33,150 nucleotides of DNA from NCBI GenBank assembly GCA_022013675.1, contig JAKLPW010000273.1, forward strand, positions 1 through 33,150. The letters run 5' to 3'. The notes beneath the pieces are model-generated. The model was not told the origin of the DNA. It was given only the letters and a program-made list of their open reading frames with translations, and searched no databases. Shown here in pieces: positions 1-7,735 of the stretch. The DNA is from Anaerolineae bacterium. Lineage in GTDB: Bacteria > Chloroflexota > Anaerolineae > JAKLPW01. Within the stretch, counting starts at the first letter, position 1; the number at the start of each line of letters is the position of its first letter. A program made the translations under genes and the position numbers.

Positions 1-486
1 ATGTGCGTTTTCCAGCCACAGTGTGGCGGCTATGTAGTCATTGAACACAACGGCGACGCGTATCCCTGCGATTTCTTCGTACGCCAGGATCTCCAGTTGG
101 GGAACATCCTTGAACGGCCCCTGGCCGAGATCATGGTAGATCCCCGGCTTCGCTCTTTTGCCTCCGCCAAGTCGGGGTACCCCGAGTGTGAGCACTGTAA
201 GTGGGAGTGGCTTTGCCACGGTGGCTGCCAGCGCACGCGGTCCATTGAGGGGCAGGAAAAGAAGCAATACCTATGCGAGGCCTACAGGGAGTTCTTCGCT
301 TACAGCGAGAAACGCTTCCTTCGACTGCGAAACCGTTTGCTGGTGGAGAGACAAACTAAGTCTGGCAATGCGTCCTCCCCAGCGAAATCAGTGGGGCGCA
401 ACGATCCTTGCCCGTGTGGCAGCGGTCGCAAGTTCAAACACTGCCACGGTCGGCCCCGCGTGGCCGGGGGCACTCGTGCTTCCTAA
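1..486 (+). CDS. Anaerobic sulfatase-maturase-like radical SAM protein, C-terminal part (partial)
   Basis: Only the C-terminal part (161 residues) is in the window; the radical SAM core with its CxxxCxxC cluster motif would lie upstream. What is visible is a SPASM-type auxiliary Fe-S domain: a CG pair near residue 8, the stretch [12 protein letters not shown] around 15-26, then [14 protein letters not shown] at about 63-76 and a further Cys at 92. This pattern matches anaerobic sulfatase-maturating enzymes, which oxidise a Cys or Ser of a target sulfatase to formylglycine. The last ~20 residues carry a SEC-C zinc motif ([19 protein letters not shown], about 129-147), a known add-on in such proteins. 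The ATG at base 1 is probably internal. The next gene is a sulfate-type transporter, which fits sulfur-ester use but is only suggestive. No sulfatase gene is visible. Another SPASM peptide-modifying enzyme is the main alternative. Confidence 0.82.
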   Translation: MCVFQPQCGGYVVIEHNGDAYPCDFFVRQDLQLGNILERPLAEIMVDPRLRSFASAKSGYPECEHCKWEWLCHGGCQRTRSIEGQEKKQYLCEAYREFFAYSEKRFLRLRNRLLVERQTKSGNASSPAKSVGRNDPCPCGSGRKFKHCHGRPRVAGGTRAS

Positions 487-582
487 CAATCGAAGATCCC
501 TGGCGAGATCGTCTCAGCGGAGCCAAGGGACGTAGCACGTGATGAGCTTACCGAACTATTGAGGAGGTTCTTACTACGCATC

Positions 583-2307
583 ATGTCACGAAACAAGTTA
601 CAGCGTCACATGCAACAAGCAAAGCTGCCAGGGACCCGTCTTGGATCCTACTTCAAGCACACACTGCGACCAGACCTGGTAGCTGGACTGACAGTAGCAA
701 TGATTGCTGTCCCACAGGGCATGAGCTATGCGGCGATTGCGGGCGTCAACCCAATCTATGGCCTTTACACGGCGATCATCCCTGCAATCATAGGATCGCT
801 CTTTGGGAGTTCAAACCACCTGATAACCGGTCCCACCAACGCAGCGGCACTGGCCACGGCCAGTGCCTTGCTGGCAATTGCAGGGCAGGCAGACTACTTC
901 GAATACATTTTTGCCTTAGCGGTGATGATTGGCCTGGTGAAATTGATCTTGGGCCTTCTTCGCCTGGGAGGCATCGTCCGCTATATCTCCAACTCGGTTC
1001 TCACAGGATTCCTGGCAGGAGCAGGGATTCTGATCATCGTCAATCAGATCCACGCCATGCTGGGCCTATCACGCCCCGTGGGAGCGAACACCTTGACTAT
1101 CATGGGGGATCTGGTGCAACAGATACCACGAGCCAATCTACACGTACTTGCGATAGGCTTATTTGTCATCGCTGTTCTCGTGTTGGTTAAGCGGATATCC
1201 CCAAGACTGCCACGAGCGTTGATGGCGATCGTACTGGCAGGCGTGCTGATTCAGATATTCGGATGGGAGTCCCATGGCGTCGTGCTGGTTCGTGACTTGG
1301 ATTGCTCTCTGAGCGAAGCACGACTCTCGTTCCATATTCCCATCATCCCTTTGAAAAACGTCGGCAATCTCATTGCTAGCGCAGGAGCAGTCGCACTGCT
1401 AGGCCTGGTCGAGGCGATGTCGATTGCCAAGACGATTGCGCTTGCCTCAGGCCAGCGCATCAACCCCTCGCGCGAGTTCGTGGGGCAAGGGCTGGCCTCC
1501 CTGATAGGAGGATTCTTCCAGTGCATCCCCTCCTCCGGGTCGCTTTCCAGGAGCGGGATTGCCTATGGCAGCGGAGCGAAGACCCAACTTGCTGGCGTTC
1601 TCTCCGGGGTTTTCGTTTTGCTGGTACTTCTGGCTTTCTCCTCGCAGATAGGCTACATCCCAGTTGCTGGCCTGGCGGGAGTTGTGGTGATGTCCGCCTA
1701 TGGCTTGTTTGATTATCACCATCTGAAACTGACATGGCGAAGCCGGACGACCAGTCGAATTGTGTTGAGTGTGACCTTCGTTGCGACTTTGCTGCTTCCG
1801 CTGTACATTGCGATTTACATGGGAACACTCCTGTCTATTGGGATCTACCTGTATGAAAGTGGCAGCATTCAACTCAGGTATCTCACCCTGAACGAGAATG
1901 GACAGGTTACCGAACACAGCCTGGAAGACATCGCCGCCGAGCGCCCGCCGATTGCCTTGATCAACGTAGAGGGCACGCTCTATTTCGCTGCCGTAGATGA
2001 CTTGGAGAATAAGTTGCGGGCACTTCTCCAGACTGGAGTCAAAGTGCTGATCCTTCGGGTGCGCCGTTTACATCTCCTGGCCAGCACTGGGGTTATCGCT
2101 TTGAGGGGGATCGTCACCAGTGCCAGGGACTCAGGCGCTACCGTGTTGATATGTGGTGTCACGGAAAACTTGGGCGAAATCCTGGCGTCCTCTGGTTTTG
2201 CATCGCCTGTGGAGGTCGAACCGGTCTTCAAGGCCAGCGATATTCTGTTTGAATCGACTAGCCAGGCCCTGCGGCGCGCCAGGGAGATCATTGCGGAAGA
2301 GGAGTGA
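583..2307 (+). CDS. SulP family anion (sulfate) permease with STAS domain
   Basis: This is a 574-aa inner-membrane anion transporter of the SulP/SLC26 family, probably a sulfate or bicarbonate carrier. The N-terminal half has the family signature around residues 30-80 (DLVAGLTVAMIAVPQGMSYA, then GLYTAIIP and LITGPT), followed by about ten or more hydrophobic segments to residue ~425. The C-terminal STAS domain (about 455-560) contains LLASTGVIAL where most relatives have a D-S/T-G-type phosphorylation loop. The ATG at 583 is preferred because AGGAGG lies at 562-567; a TTG at 559 would put that Shine-Dalgarno sequence inside the gene. The 96-base gap from the maturase gene shows no clear terminator or promoter. 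Substrate cannot be read from sequence; sulfate is favoured only by the neighbouring sulfatase-maturase gene. Confidence 0.9.
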   Translation: MSRNKLQRHMQQAKLPGTRLGSYFKHTLRPDLVAGLTVAMIAVPQGMSYAAIAGVNPIYGLYTAIIPAIIGSLFGSSNHLITGPTNAAALATASALLAIAGQADYFEYIFALAVMIGLVKLILGLLRLGGIVRYISNSVLTGFLAGAGILIIVNQIHAMLGLSRPVGANTLTIMGDLVQQIPRANLHVLAIGLFVIAVLVLVKRISPRLPRALMAIVLAGVLIQIFGWESHGVVLVRDLDCSLSEARLSFHIPIIPLKNVGNLIASAGAVALLGLVEAMSIAKTIALASGQRINPSREFVGQGLASLIGGFFQCIPSSGSLSRSGIAYGSGAKTQLAGVLSGVFVLLVLLAFSSQIGYIPVAGLAGVVVMSAYGLFDYHHLKLTWRSRTTSRIVLSVTFVATLLLPLYIAIYMGTLLSIGIYLYESGSIQLRYLTLNENGQVTEHSLEDIAAERPPIALINVEGTLYFAAVDDLENKLRALLQTGVKVLILRVRRLHLLASTGVIALRGIVTSARDSGATVLICGVTENLGEILASSGFASPVEVEPVFKASDILFESTSQALRRAREIIAEEE

Positions 2308-2319
2308 GGGTCTCTCTGT

Positions 2320-2348
2320 TTGGCATATGCCCCGATGTGTGATAGAAT
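2320..2348 (+). promoter_or_regulatory. Predicted sigma70-type promoter for the protease-smpB unit
   Basis: TTGGCA at 2320-2325 and TAGAAT at 2343-2348 are separated by 17 bases, upstream of the S41 protease start at 2440. The -35 box overlaps a perfect 10-bp palindrome, GGCATATGCC (2322-2331), which could be an operator. Prediction from consensus only. Confidence 0.5.
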
Positions 2349-2439
2349 CACTTCATAGTAAGTGAGTGTTATGTCATCTTCCCTCTTACGTTGCTAACCT
2401 TCCTGGCATGAACAAAGACCGAATCACGGAGGACACTTA

Positions 2440-3708
2440 TTGAAAAAGGGTATGGTTGAGCTTCCTGGGTGGATCAAGGTTACCGGCATTGTCCTAGCGC
2501 TGCTTCTAGTCGTAACCCTTTCTTTTGCGGCAGGGTTTGGAGTCTGTTCCTATCGTTCGGTGGAGATGCGCTATCCGCTAGGCGATACTCCTGAAGAACA
2601 CGCGGAGCAATTTCGCCTCTTCTGGGAGGCATGGCATATCGTCGAAGAGCAATTCTATCATCCCGATCATCAACCAGACCCTCAGGACATGACCTACGGA
2701 GCCATTGGAGGAGCACTTGCCTCCTTGGGCGATCCCTACACTAACTTCACCGAGCCCGTATACGCGGCTATCTTTGAAGAGGACATGGGCGGTAACTTCG
2801 AGGGCATAGGCGCTACGGTGAACATGCATGATGGGCAGGTAGTTATCGTGCGTCCTCTGCCCGGCAGTCCAGCCGAGAAGGCAGGATTGCTTCCGGCTGA
2901 CATCATCCTGGAGGTTGATGGCACTCCCATTGAGGGCATGAATCTCCTGGACGCCATAGCGCTGATTCGAGGCCCAGAAGGTACTACGGTGCTTCTGACA
3001 ATCCAGCGACTTTCAGAAACCGATGCAGAGGCCGAGATCTTTGAGGTTGAGATCACTCGAAAGAAACTGGAACTCCCCACGGTGGAGGGCCGTATGCTCG
3101 ACGATGGGATTGCCTACATACGGCTCTTCGAGTTCAACAGCCCGTCTGCCAACCGGATGAAGGATACCCTTGAGGAGCTCCTGGAGCAAGATCCCCAGGG
3201 ACTGATCTTTGACTTGCGTGATAATCCCGGAGGCTATCTTCAAAGTGCCGTCTCAATAGCCAGCCAATTCATTGATGACGGCGTTGTTCTCTATGAGCGC
3301 GGCAGAGACGGCAGTGAGCACGAGTACTCGGTCCGTGGAAAGGGAGTGGCAACTAGCATACCTCTCGTGGTGCTTGTCAACGGAGGAAGTGCGAGCGCGT
3401 CCGAGATAGTGGCAGGCGCCATCCAGGATCACAACCGAGGCATTTTGATTGGCCAACAGACCGTCGGAAAGGGATCCGTCCAGACCTCACACCATCTCAG
3501 CGATGGATCGAGCCTGCACGTTACGATCGCTCGCTGGTATACTCCCAACGATGAGCAAATCGATATGAAGGGCTTGACTCCAGACATAGTGGTCGAAACC
3601 AGTCCGGAGGATCTCGTTCTGGGGTTGGATCCTCAGTTGGAACGAGCCCAACAGTATCTCCTGGAGCAACTAAGCGGCAGCATCAAGGTGTTGTTATGCA
3701 AAAGCTGA
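2440..3708 (+). CDS. S41 family C-terminal processing peptidase (PDZ protease)
   Basis: This 422-aa protein is a carboxyl-terminal processing serine protease of the CtpA/Prc type, acting outside the cytoplasmic membrane on the C termini of exported proteins. One membrane anchor or uncleaved signal lies at about residues 12-33. A PDZ domain (about 125-195) contains GSPAEKAGLLPADIILEVDG. The peptidase core follows; the catalytic Ser is the middle Ser of SASASE (Ser319) and the catalytic Lys is in TVGKGSVQT (Lys344), with the 25-residue spacing seen in E. coli Prc. The start is TTG at 2440, chosen because GGAGG at 2428-2432 is seven bases upstream; the next ATG (2452) is too far from it. The gene overlaps smpB by 13 bases, so the two are probably co-transcribed. 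The C-terminal end carries no obvious extra domain. Confidence 0.92.
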   Translation: MKKGMVELPGWIKVTGIVLALLLVVTLSFAAGFGVCSYRSVEMRYPLGDTPEEHAEQFRLFWEAWHIVEEQFYHPDHQPDPQDMTYGAIGGALASLGDPYTNFTEPVYAAIFEEDMGGNFEGIGATVNMHDGQVVIVRPLPGSPAEKAGLLPADIILEVDGTPIEGMNLLDAIALIRGPEGTTVLLTIQRLSETDAEAEIFEVEITRKKLELPTVEGRMLDDGIAYIRLFEFNSPSANRMKDTLEELLEQDPQGLIFDLRDNPGGYLQSAVSIASQFIDDGVVLYERGRDGSEHEYSVRGKGVATSIPLVVLVNGGSASASEIVAGAIQDHNRGILIGQQTVGKGSVQTSHHLSDGSSLHVTIARWYTPNDEQIDMKGLTPDIVVETSPEDLVLGLDPQLERAQQYLLEQLSGSIKVLLCKS

Positions 3709-4145
3709 TTGCCACGAACCGTAAGGCTTATCATGACTACTTCATCCATGAGACGATTGAGGCGGGGCTGGTACTCAGAGGATCAGAGATCAAGTCCATT
3801 AGGGCCGGAAGGGTAAATCTACGAGATAGTTATGTCTCGATCATCGATGAAGAGGCCTGGCTGCTTAACATGCATATCGCTGCTTACAAACAAGCTGGAC
3901 CTGACAGCCACACTCCACGACGGAAAAGGAAGTTGCTGCTGCATCGAAAGCAAATCAATCGTCTCCACTCAAGAATGCTCGAAAAAGGATACACGATTGT
4001 ACCCCTACGCCTCTATCTCAAGGATAACCGTGCCAAGGCAGAGATCGCTCTCGTAAGGGGCAAGAAACAATATGACAAGCGGGCCACTATCGCCCGAAAG
4101 GATGCCCAGCGGACCATAGACCGGGCACTGAAAGACCGAGGGTAG
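3696..4145 (+). CDS. smpB: SsrA-binding protein SmpB
   Basis: This 149-aa protein is SmpB, the partner of tmRNA in trans-translation: it binds the tRNA-like end of tmRNA and takes it into the A site of stalled ribosomes. Family features are the early segment KAYHDYFIHETIEAGLVLRG (about 9-28) followed by GSEIKSIRAGRVNLRDSYV, the central MHIAAYKQAG, and the basic C-terminal tail with KKQYDKR and ERTIDR-like sequence (about 123-143). Length is normal for the family. The start ATG at 3696 lies inside the end of the upstream protease gene (13-base overlap), suggesting translational coupling. The gene for tmRNA itself begins 56 bases after the stop, with its own predicted promoter, the classic smpB-ssrA arrangement. 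No missing residues are apparent. Confidence 0.96.
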   Translation: MQKLIATNRKAYHDYFIHETIEAGLVLRGSEIKSIRAGRVNLRDSYVSIIDEEAWLLNMHIAAYKQAGPDSHTPRRKRKLLLHRKQINRLHSRMLEKGYTIVPLRLYLKDNRAKAEIALVRGKKQYDKRATIARKDAQRTIDRALKDRG

Positions 4146-4161
4146 GACGTTGAGAAAGGCT

Positions 4162-4190
4162 TTGGTTGCAGAGAACTTATGTGGTATACT
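4162..4190 (+). promoter_or_regulatory. Predicted promoter for ssrA
   Basis: TTGGTT at 4162-4167 and TATACT at 4185-4190 are spaced by 17 bases. The -10 box ends 11 bases before the mature tmRNA 5' end at 4202, leaving a short leader for RNase P to remove. Confidence 0.5.
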
Positions 4191-4201
4191 TACTATTATC
4201 T

Positions 4202-4611
4202 GGGGATGAAACGGCTTCGACAGGGAGGGCTGGGTACCGAGGGCAAGCCGAGGAGCCTCACCCTCGTTAATCAGAGGCAAAAACATAAGTGGCAAAACCA
4301 CTCAAACACCGGCGTACGCCTACGCCGTAGCTGCCTAGTCAGCTAGTAACGTAGCGTATGCTCTGGTCGCTTCGAGCGGCCACGTCCGACCCGAGTCTTC
4401 TCCAGTGGGCCGGAATCGGGCGTCATGATAGCTGGAGTGCGGTCTCTCCGATGCTCATAAGGGAGGCCTAAGGGGGAAACCCAGCATGAGCTGGCTAGGG
4501 ATTAACTCCGTCGGTCGAGGTGGTCCCTGGCGAGAATCAATAGGCCGAACAAGCTTGTAGCACATCGGTAACCGAACTTTCTGGACGCGGGTTCGACTCC
4601 CGCCATCTCCA
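4202..4611 (+). ncRNA. ssrA: Transfer-messenger RNA (tmRNA)
   Basis: The 5' end GGGGATGAAACGGCTTCGAC is the conserved tmRNA start, and the 3' end has the T-arm GGGTTCGACTCCCGCC followed by CATCTCC, which pairs with the 5' GGGGATG to close the acceptor stem (one G-U pair). The 3' CCA is not encoded: the discriminator A at 4611 is followed by CTC. The most likely tag reading frame is 4291-4335, giving GKTTQTPAYAYAVAA and a TAG stop at 4336-4338. Its hydrophobic AYAVAA end fits known degradation tags, and the resume codon would be Gly (GGC). A competing frame starting at GCA 4292 ends in a non-tag-like sequence. The RNA rescues stalled ribosomes together with the SmpB encoded just upstream. Pseudoknot-forming sequence occupies the rest but was not folded. 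Confidence 0.96.
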
Positions 4612-4621
4612 CTCTAACAAC

Positions 4622-4649
4622 GAGGCCGCCTCCGCAAGGAAGCGGCCTC
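4622..4649 (+). terminator. Hairpin terminator after ssrA
   Basis: GAGGCCGC (4622-4629) pairs perfectly with GCGGCCTC (4642-4649). The inner bases allow three more pairs (TCC/GGA) beyond one C-A mismatch, capped by a GCAA tetraloop. There is no clean T-run after the stem (CTGTAGTCTCT), so termination strength is uncertain. It starts ten bases after the tmRNA end. Confidence 0.65.
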
Positions 4650-4675
4650 CTGTAGTCTCTCCAGAAGTTGTGTTA

Positions 4676-4726
4676 GCATCCTCTTGAGTCTAGAGGCATC
4701 CTCTTGAGTTTAGAGGCATCCTCTTG
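4676..4726 (+). repeat. 20-bp direct repeat (about 2.5 copies) upstream of mtnP
   Basis: The unit GCATCCTCTTGAGTCTAGAG occurs at 4676-4695, again at 4696-4715 with one change (C to T), and as a partial GCATCCTCTTG at 4716-4726. Each full unit can form a small hairpin (CCTCT/AGAGG). The last, partial copy runs into the -35 box of the predicted mtnP promoter, so the array may be a regulator-binding site. Confidence 0.85.
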
Positions 4727-4752
4727 CAGAATTGGCCAGACTCCACTATAAT
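4724..4752 (+). promoter_or_regulatory. Predicted promoter for mtnP
   Basis: TTGCAG at 4724-4729 and a perfect TATAAT at 4747-4752 are separated by 17 bases. The coding start at 4807, with AGGAGG at 4791-4796, lies about 50 bases downstream of the expected transcription start. The 20-bp repeats abut and overlap the -35 box. Confidence 0.65.
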
Positions 4753-4806
4753 CTACTCGCTGTCACGGACAAAGGGTCATCGATAGTAACAGGAGGAGCA
4801 TACGAC

Positions 4807-5670
4807 ATGGCACAGGCGCAGATAGGCGTAATCGGTGGTAGTGGCCTCTATCAGATCGAAGGGCTTACGGAAATCGAGGAAGTTGATATCACGACGCCCT
4901 TTGGCAACCCCAGCGATGCTATCACGATCGGCACGCTCTCCGGGCAACGGGTCGCCTTTCTTCCCAGGCACGGACGCGGCCATCGGCTAAGTCCATCAGA
5001 ACTGCCGGCAAGAGCCAATATATACGCTTTGAAGTCTTTGGGAGTCCAAAGCATCATCTCGGTGAGCGCGGTTGGCAGCCTGAAAGAGGAGTTCCGGCCT
5101 CTGGACTTAGTGATCCCTGATCAGCTTCTGGATCGCACGAAAGGTATCCGACCGGCGACTTTCTTTGGTAATGGTCTCGTGGTTCATGTCGCCTTTGCTG
5201 AACCATTCTGCTCAGAGCTCAGCAAAGCACTATACACAGCCGCCCAAGGAGTTGCACCTCGCGTACATTGCGGGGGAACTCTGGTTGTAATGGAAGGCCC
5301 TCAATTCTCCACCAAGGCGGAATCCTTCTTCTATCGCCAGTTGCGCGCTGATTTGATCGGTATGACCGCCTTGCCGGAGGCGAAACTGGCCCGAGAGGCT
5401 GAAATATGCTACGCGACCATAGCTCTAGTAACGGACTACGATTGCTGGCACGAAGCCGAGGAATCGGTGACTGTCGAACTGGTAATCCAGAATCTTCTTC
5501 GCAACGTTGAGACGGCCAAGAAACTACTTGCTGCTGCCCTGCCCCAGTTAGCTACCGAACGTACTTGCGGTTGCCAATCAGCCCTTAAGGATGCTATTAT
5601 CACTCAGAGGGATTTGATCTCTGCGGAAACAAAGAAGAGAGTTGAACTTCTAACTAACAAGTATATCTAG
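4807..5670 (+). CDS. mtnP: S-methyl-5'-thioadenosine phosphorylase
   Basis: This 287-aa cytoplasmic enzyme of the purine phosphorylase family cleaves 5'-methylthioadenosine with phosphate to adenine and methylthioribose-1-phosphate, in methionine salvage and polyamine by-product recycling. Visible family features are IGVIGGSGLYQ near the N terminus (phosphate-binding region), LPRHGRGH (about 54-61), VMEGPQFSTKAES (about 161-173), IGMTALPEAKLAREAEICYA and the base-contacting TDYDCWH (about 213-219), which distinguishes MTA phosphorylases from inosine/guanosine phosphorylases. The ATG at 4807 is preferred because AGGAGG lies at 4791-4796. An in-frame TTG at 4732 would put the coding sequence over the promoter. 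The gene stands alone; it converges with ptsI across a likely two-way terminator. An S-methyl-5'-thioinosine phosphorylase is the closest alternative. Confidence 0.93.
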   Translation: MAQAQIGVIGGSGLYQIEGLTEIEEVDITTPFGNPSDAITIGTLSGQRVAFLPRHGRGHRLSPSELPARANIYALKSLGVQSIISVSAVGSLKEEFRPLDLVIPDQLLDRTKGIRPATFFGNGLVVHVAFAEPFCSELSKALYTAAQGVAPRVHCGGTLVVMEGPQFSTKAESFFYRQLRADLIGMTALPEAKLAREAEICYATIALVTDYDCWHEAEESVTVELVIQNLLRNVETAKKLLAAALPQLATERTCGCQSALKDAIITQRDLISAETKKRVELLTNKYI

Positions 5671-5701
5671 TGCTTGACTTCGCGTAGCCTACACCCTTAT
5701 T

Positions 5702-5742
5702 CACTAGAATCGGGTATTTCAGTAGCAAAACCTATTCTAGTG
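5702..5742. terminator. Candidate bidirectional terminator between mtnP and ptsI
   Basis: CACTAGAAT (5702-5710) and ATTCTAGTG (5734-5742) form a perfect 9-bp inverted repeat, with partial internal pairing of GGGTATTT with AAAACCT. It sits between two convergent genes, 31 bases after the mtnP stop. There is no strong T-run on either strand. Confidence 0.5.
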
Positions 5743-5823
5743 TGACTATGCGAAACTATCTTTGCCAAATGATCGCTTCTCTCGTTGTCCCGGAGGCGTC
5801 GTGCTTTCTGAGGCAACACTATT

Positions 5824-7557
5824 TCACTCTGAACCCCTAACCGCTAACATAAACTCCGCTACTAAGGCTTTTACTTCTTCAGCACTGCAACATCTCACTG
5901 CCTCATTTGCAAGCTTTTGGGCCTCATCGATTCGTACCTCCCTTATGATCTGTTTCGCTTGCGGAATTGCTGCGGGATTCATGCTGAGTAGATCGATGGA
6001 CATGCCAAGAAGCAATGGGATAGCCTCTGGATCTCCTGCCATTTCACCACACATCCCCACATACTTACCATGCCGATGTGCACCAGCAATCACCTGCTGT
6101 ATCAGACGCAGTATTGTGGGCTGCAACGGCTCGTAAAGGTACCCAACCCGCTCGTTCCCGCGATCGCAAGCCATGGTATATTGAATCAGGTCGTTCGTCC
6201 CGATACTGAAAAAGTCCACTTCCCTGGCTAGAACATCCGCGGCCAGTGCCGCCGCAGGTATCTCGATCATGATTCCGACTCCTATGTCGGGATCGTAGCT
6301 ATACCCTCCAGACCGTAGCTCTTCTTTTGCTTCCTCTACCATTCTTTTAGCCCGTCGCACCTCATCCAGCGTAGCTATCATTGGGAACATCATTCTGAAA
6401 TTGTAGAGCGCTCCGGCTCGAAGAATGGCCCGGAGCTGCGTCTTGAATAGCTCTGGGTGATCTAAGCAGTAGCGTATCGCCCGCCAACCCAAGAAGGGAT
6501 TCTGCTCCTCCCCGATATCAAGGTAGGGCAATTGCTTGTCACCACCGACATCCAGAGTACGGATGACTATCGGACGCCCCCCCATAGCCTCTGCGATGGC
6601 GACATACGCTTGATACTGTTCTTCCTCATCCGGCAGCGTCGTGCGATTCAGATAGAGGAACTCCGTACGGAGCAACCCTACACCCTCGGCTCCGAAGTCC
6701 ACAGCGGAACACGCCGATTCGACGTCTCCGATGTTCGCCGCTACGTCGAAAGCGTGGCCATCGACTGTAACCGCCTGAAGCTGAGCATCCTTTCTGAGAG
6801 CATCTTGACGTTTTTGATCTTCTCCCCTACGACTCTGACACTCGCTGATCGTCTCATCGTCTGGCCCTACCACGAGAAGCCCTTCCCCACCATCGACTAT
6901 GACAGTATCGCCTGTCCGCACCTCGTCAAGCAACTGGCCAAGCGCCACCACAGCAGGGATGCCTAATATGCGCGCCATGATCGCCGTATGTGACGTCTTT
7001 CCACCTTTCTCAGTAGCAAACCCCAGGACCATGTCTTTGTTCATGCGTGCCGTATCCGAAGGAGTCAGATCATGTGCGATCACGATCACGGGTGAACTCA
7101 ACTCCGAAAGAGGGACTTCCTCCTTGCCCATCAGAATCCGCAGTAGTCTTTGCCCGACGTCCTTTATGTCCGCCCCGCGCGCACACATGTACTCGTCTTC
7201 CATCGCAGCAAAGATCGCCGCGTAGGAGTCGATCGTTTCTTGCACAGCGAACTCAGCATTGATGCCATCCGCTTCTATTCTTCCCGTGATCTGTCCCAGC
7301 AACTCTGGATCTTCGAGAAACATGGCGTGGGCCGTGAAAATTGCAGCAGTTTCCTCGCCTACCTCAGCAATGGCCCGACTTTGGATACTCTCGATCTGAG
7401 CTTTAGCCACCTCCAACGCATGACGGAAGCGTGCTATCTCTTGCTCCACATCATCCACCTTGAGCAAAACAGCAACAGGGACTTCTGGCTGATACACATA
7501 AGCCCGCCCAATGGCGATGCCCGGCGAGACGACTACACCTTGCAGTGATTTCATCAT
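5824..7557 (-). CDS. ptsI: Phosphoenolpyruvate-protein phosphotransferase (PTS Enzyme I)
   Basis: This 577-aa cytoplasmic enzyme takes phosphate from phosphoenolpyruvate and passes it to HPr at the head of the sugar phosphotransferase system. The N-terminal domain (1-140) is followed by the phospho-histidine motif GGKTSHTAIMAR with His190, matching E. coli His189. The C-terminal PEP-binding barrel contains GVGLLRTEFLY, the SIGTNDLIQYTMACDRGN motif and GMCGEMAGDP with Cys503 (E. coli Cys502). Length matches the family. The start is one of two adjacent ATGs (7557 or 7554) behind a GGGGGG ribosome-binding stretch at 7563-7568. No HPr or Enzyme II gene is nearby, so its partners lie elsewhere; a link to dihydroxyacetone kinase phosphorylation is also possible. 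A hairpin and a palindrome lie in the 180-base leader after gcvPB. Confidence 0.96.
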   Translation of the reverse strand: MMKSLQGVVVSPGIAIGRAYVYQPEVPVAVLLKVDDVEQEIARFRHALEVAKAQIESIQSRAIAEVGEETAAIFTAHAMFLEDPELLGQITGRIEADGINAEFAVQETIDSYAAIFAAMEDEYMCARGADIKDVGQRLLRILMGKEEVPLSELSSPVIVIAHDLTPSDTARMNKDMVLGFATEKGGKTSHTAIMARILGIPAVVALGQLLDEVRTGDTVIVDGGEGLLVVGPDDETISECQSRRGEDQKRQDALRKDAQLQAVTVDGHAFDVAANIGDVESACSAVDFGAEGVGLLRTEFLYLNRTTLPDEEEQYQAYVAIAEAMGGRPIVIRTLDVGGDKQLPYLDIGEEQNPFLGWRAIRYCLDHPELFKTQLRAILRAGALYNFRMMFPMIATLDEVRRAKRMVEEAKEELRSGGYSYDPDIGVGIMIEIPAAALAADVLAREVDFFSIGTNDLIQYTMACDRGNERVGYLYEPLQPTILRLIQQVIAGAHRHGKYVGMCGEMAGDPEAIPLLLGMSIDLLSMNPAAIPQAKQIIREVRIDEAQKLANEAVRCCSAEEVKALVAEFMLAVRGSE

Positions 7558-7589
7558 ATATACCCCCCACAGACTTCCGTCGTAAACGT

Positions 7590-7637
7590 GTGCCGCCCTT
7601 GCCTCACAAGGCGAGCGCGGCACAATACACAGTATTG
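7590..7637 (-). promoter_or_regulatory. Hairpin and palindromic site in the ptsI leader
   Basis: Two structures lie just upstream of ptsI. An outer stem GTGCCGC (7590-7596) pairs with GCGGCAC (7617-7623), enclosing an inner CCTTG/CAAGG stem. Immediately adjacent is the perfect palindrome CAATAC-ACA-GTATTG (7623-7637), with the spacing of a dimeric repressor site. No convincing -35/-10 pair was found, so regulation is inferred only from symmetry and position. Confidence 0.4.
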
Positions 7638-7735
7638 ATATACAACACCCTATCAGCTATTACGGGCCGGCCCCTCTAGCAACTCGACCAAGAAGCCACT
7701 TTCCCCAGTGTTCATTCACTTCAGAGAATCGTTCC

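Noticed and set aside
4676-4726. Possible CRISPR array
   Set aside because: The 20-bp units are directly adjacent with no spacers, number only 2.5 and no cas gene is present.
4732-4806. Upstream TTG start of mtnP at 4732
   Set aside because: It would place coding sequence across the promoter; the ATG at 4807 has a good AGGAGG and gives the normal protein length.
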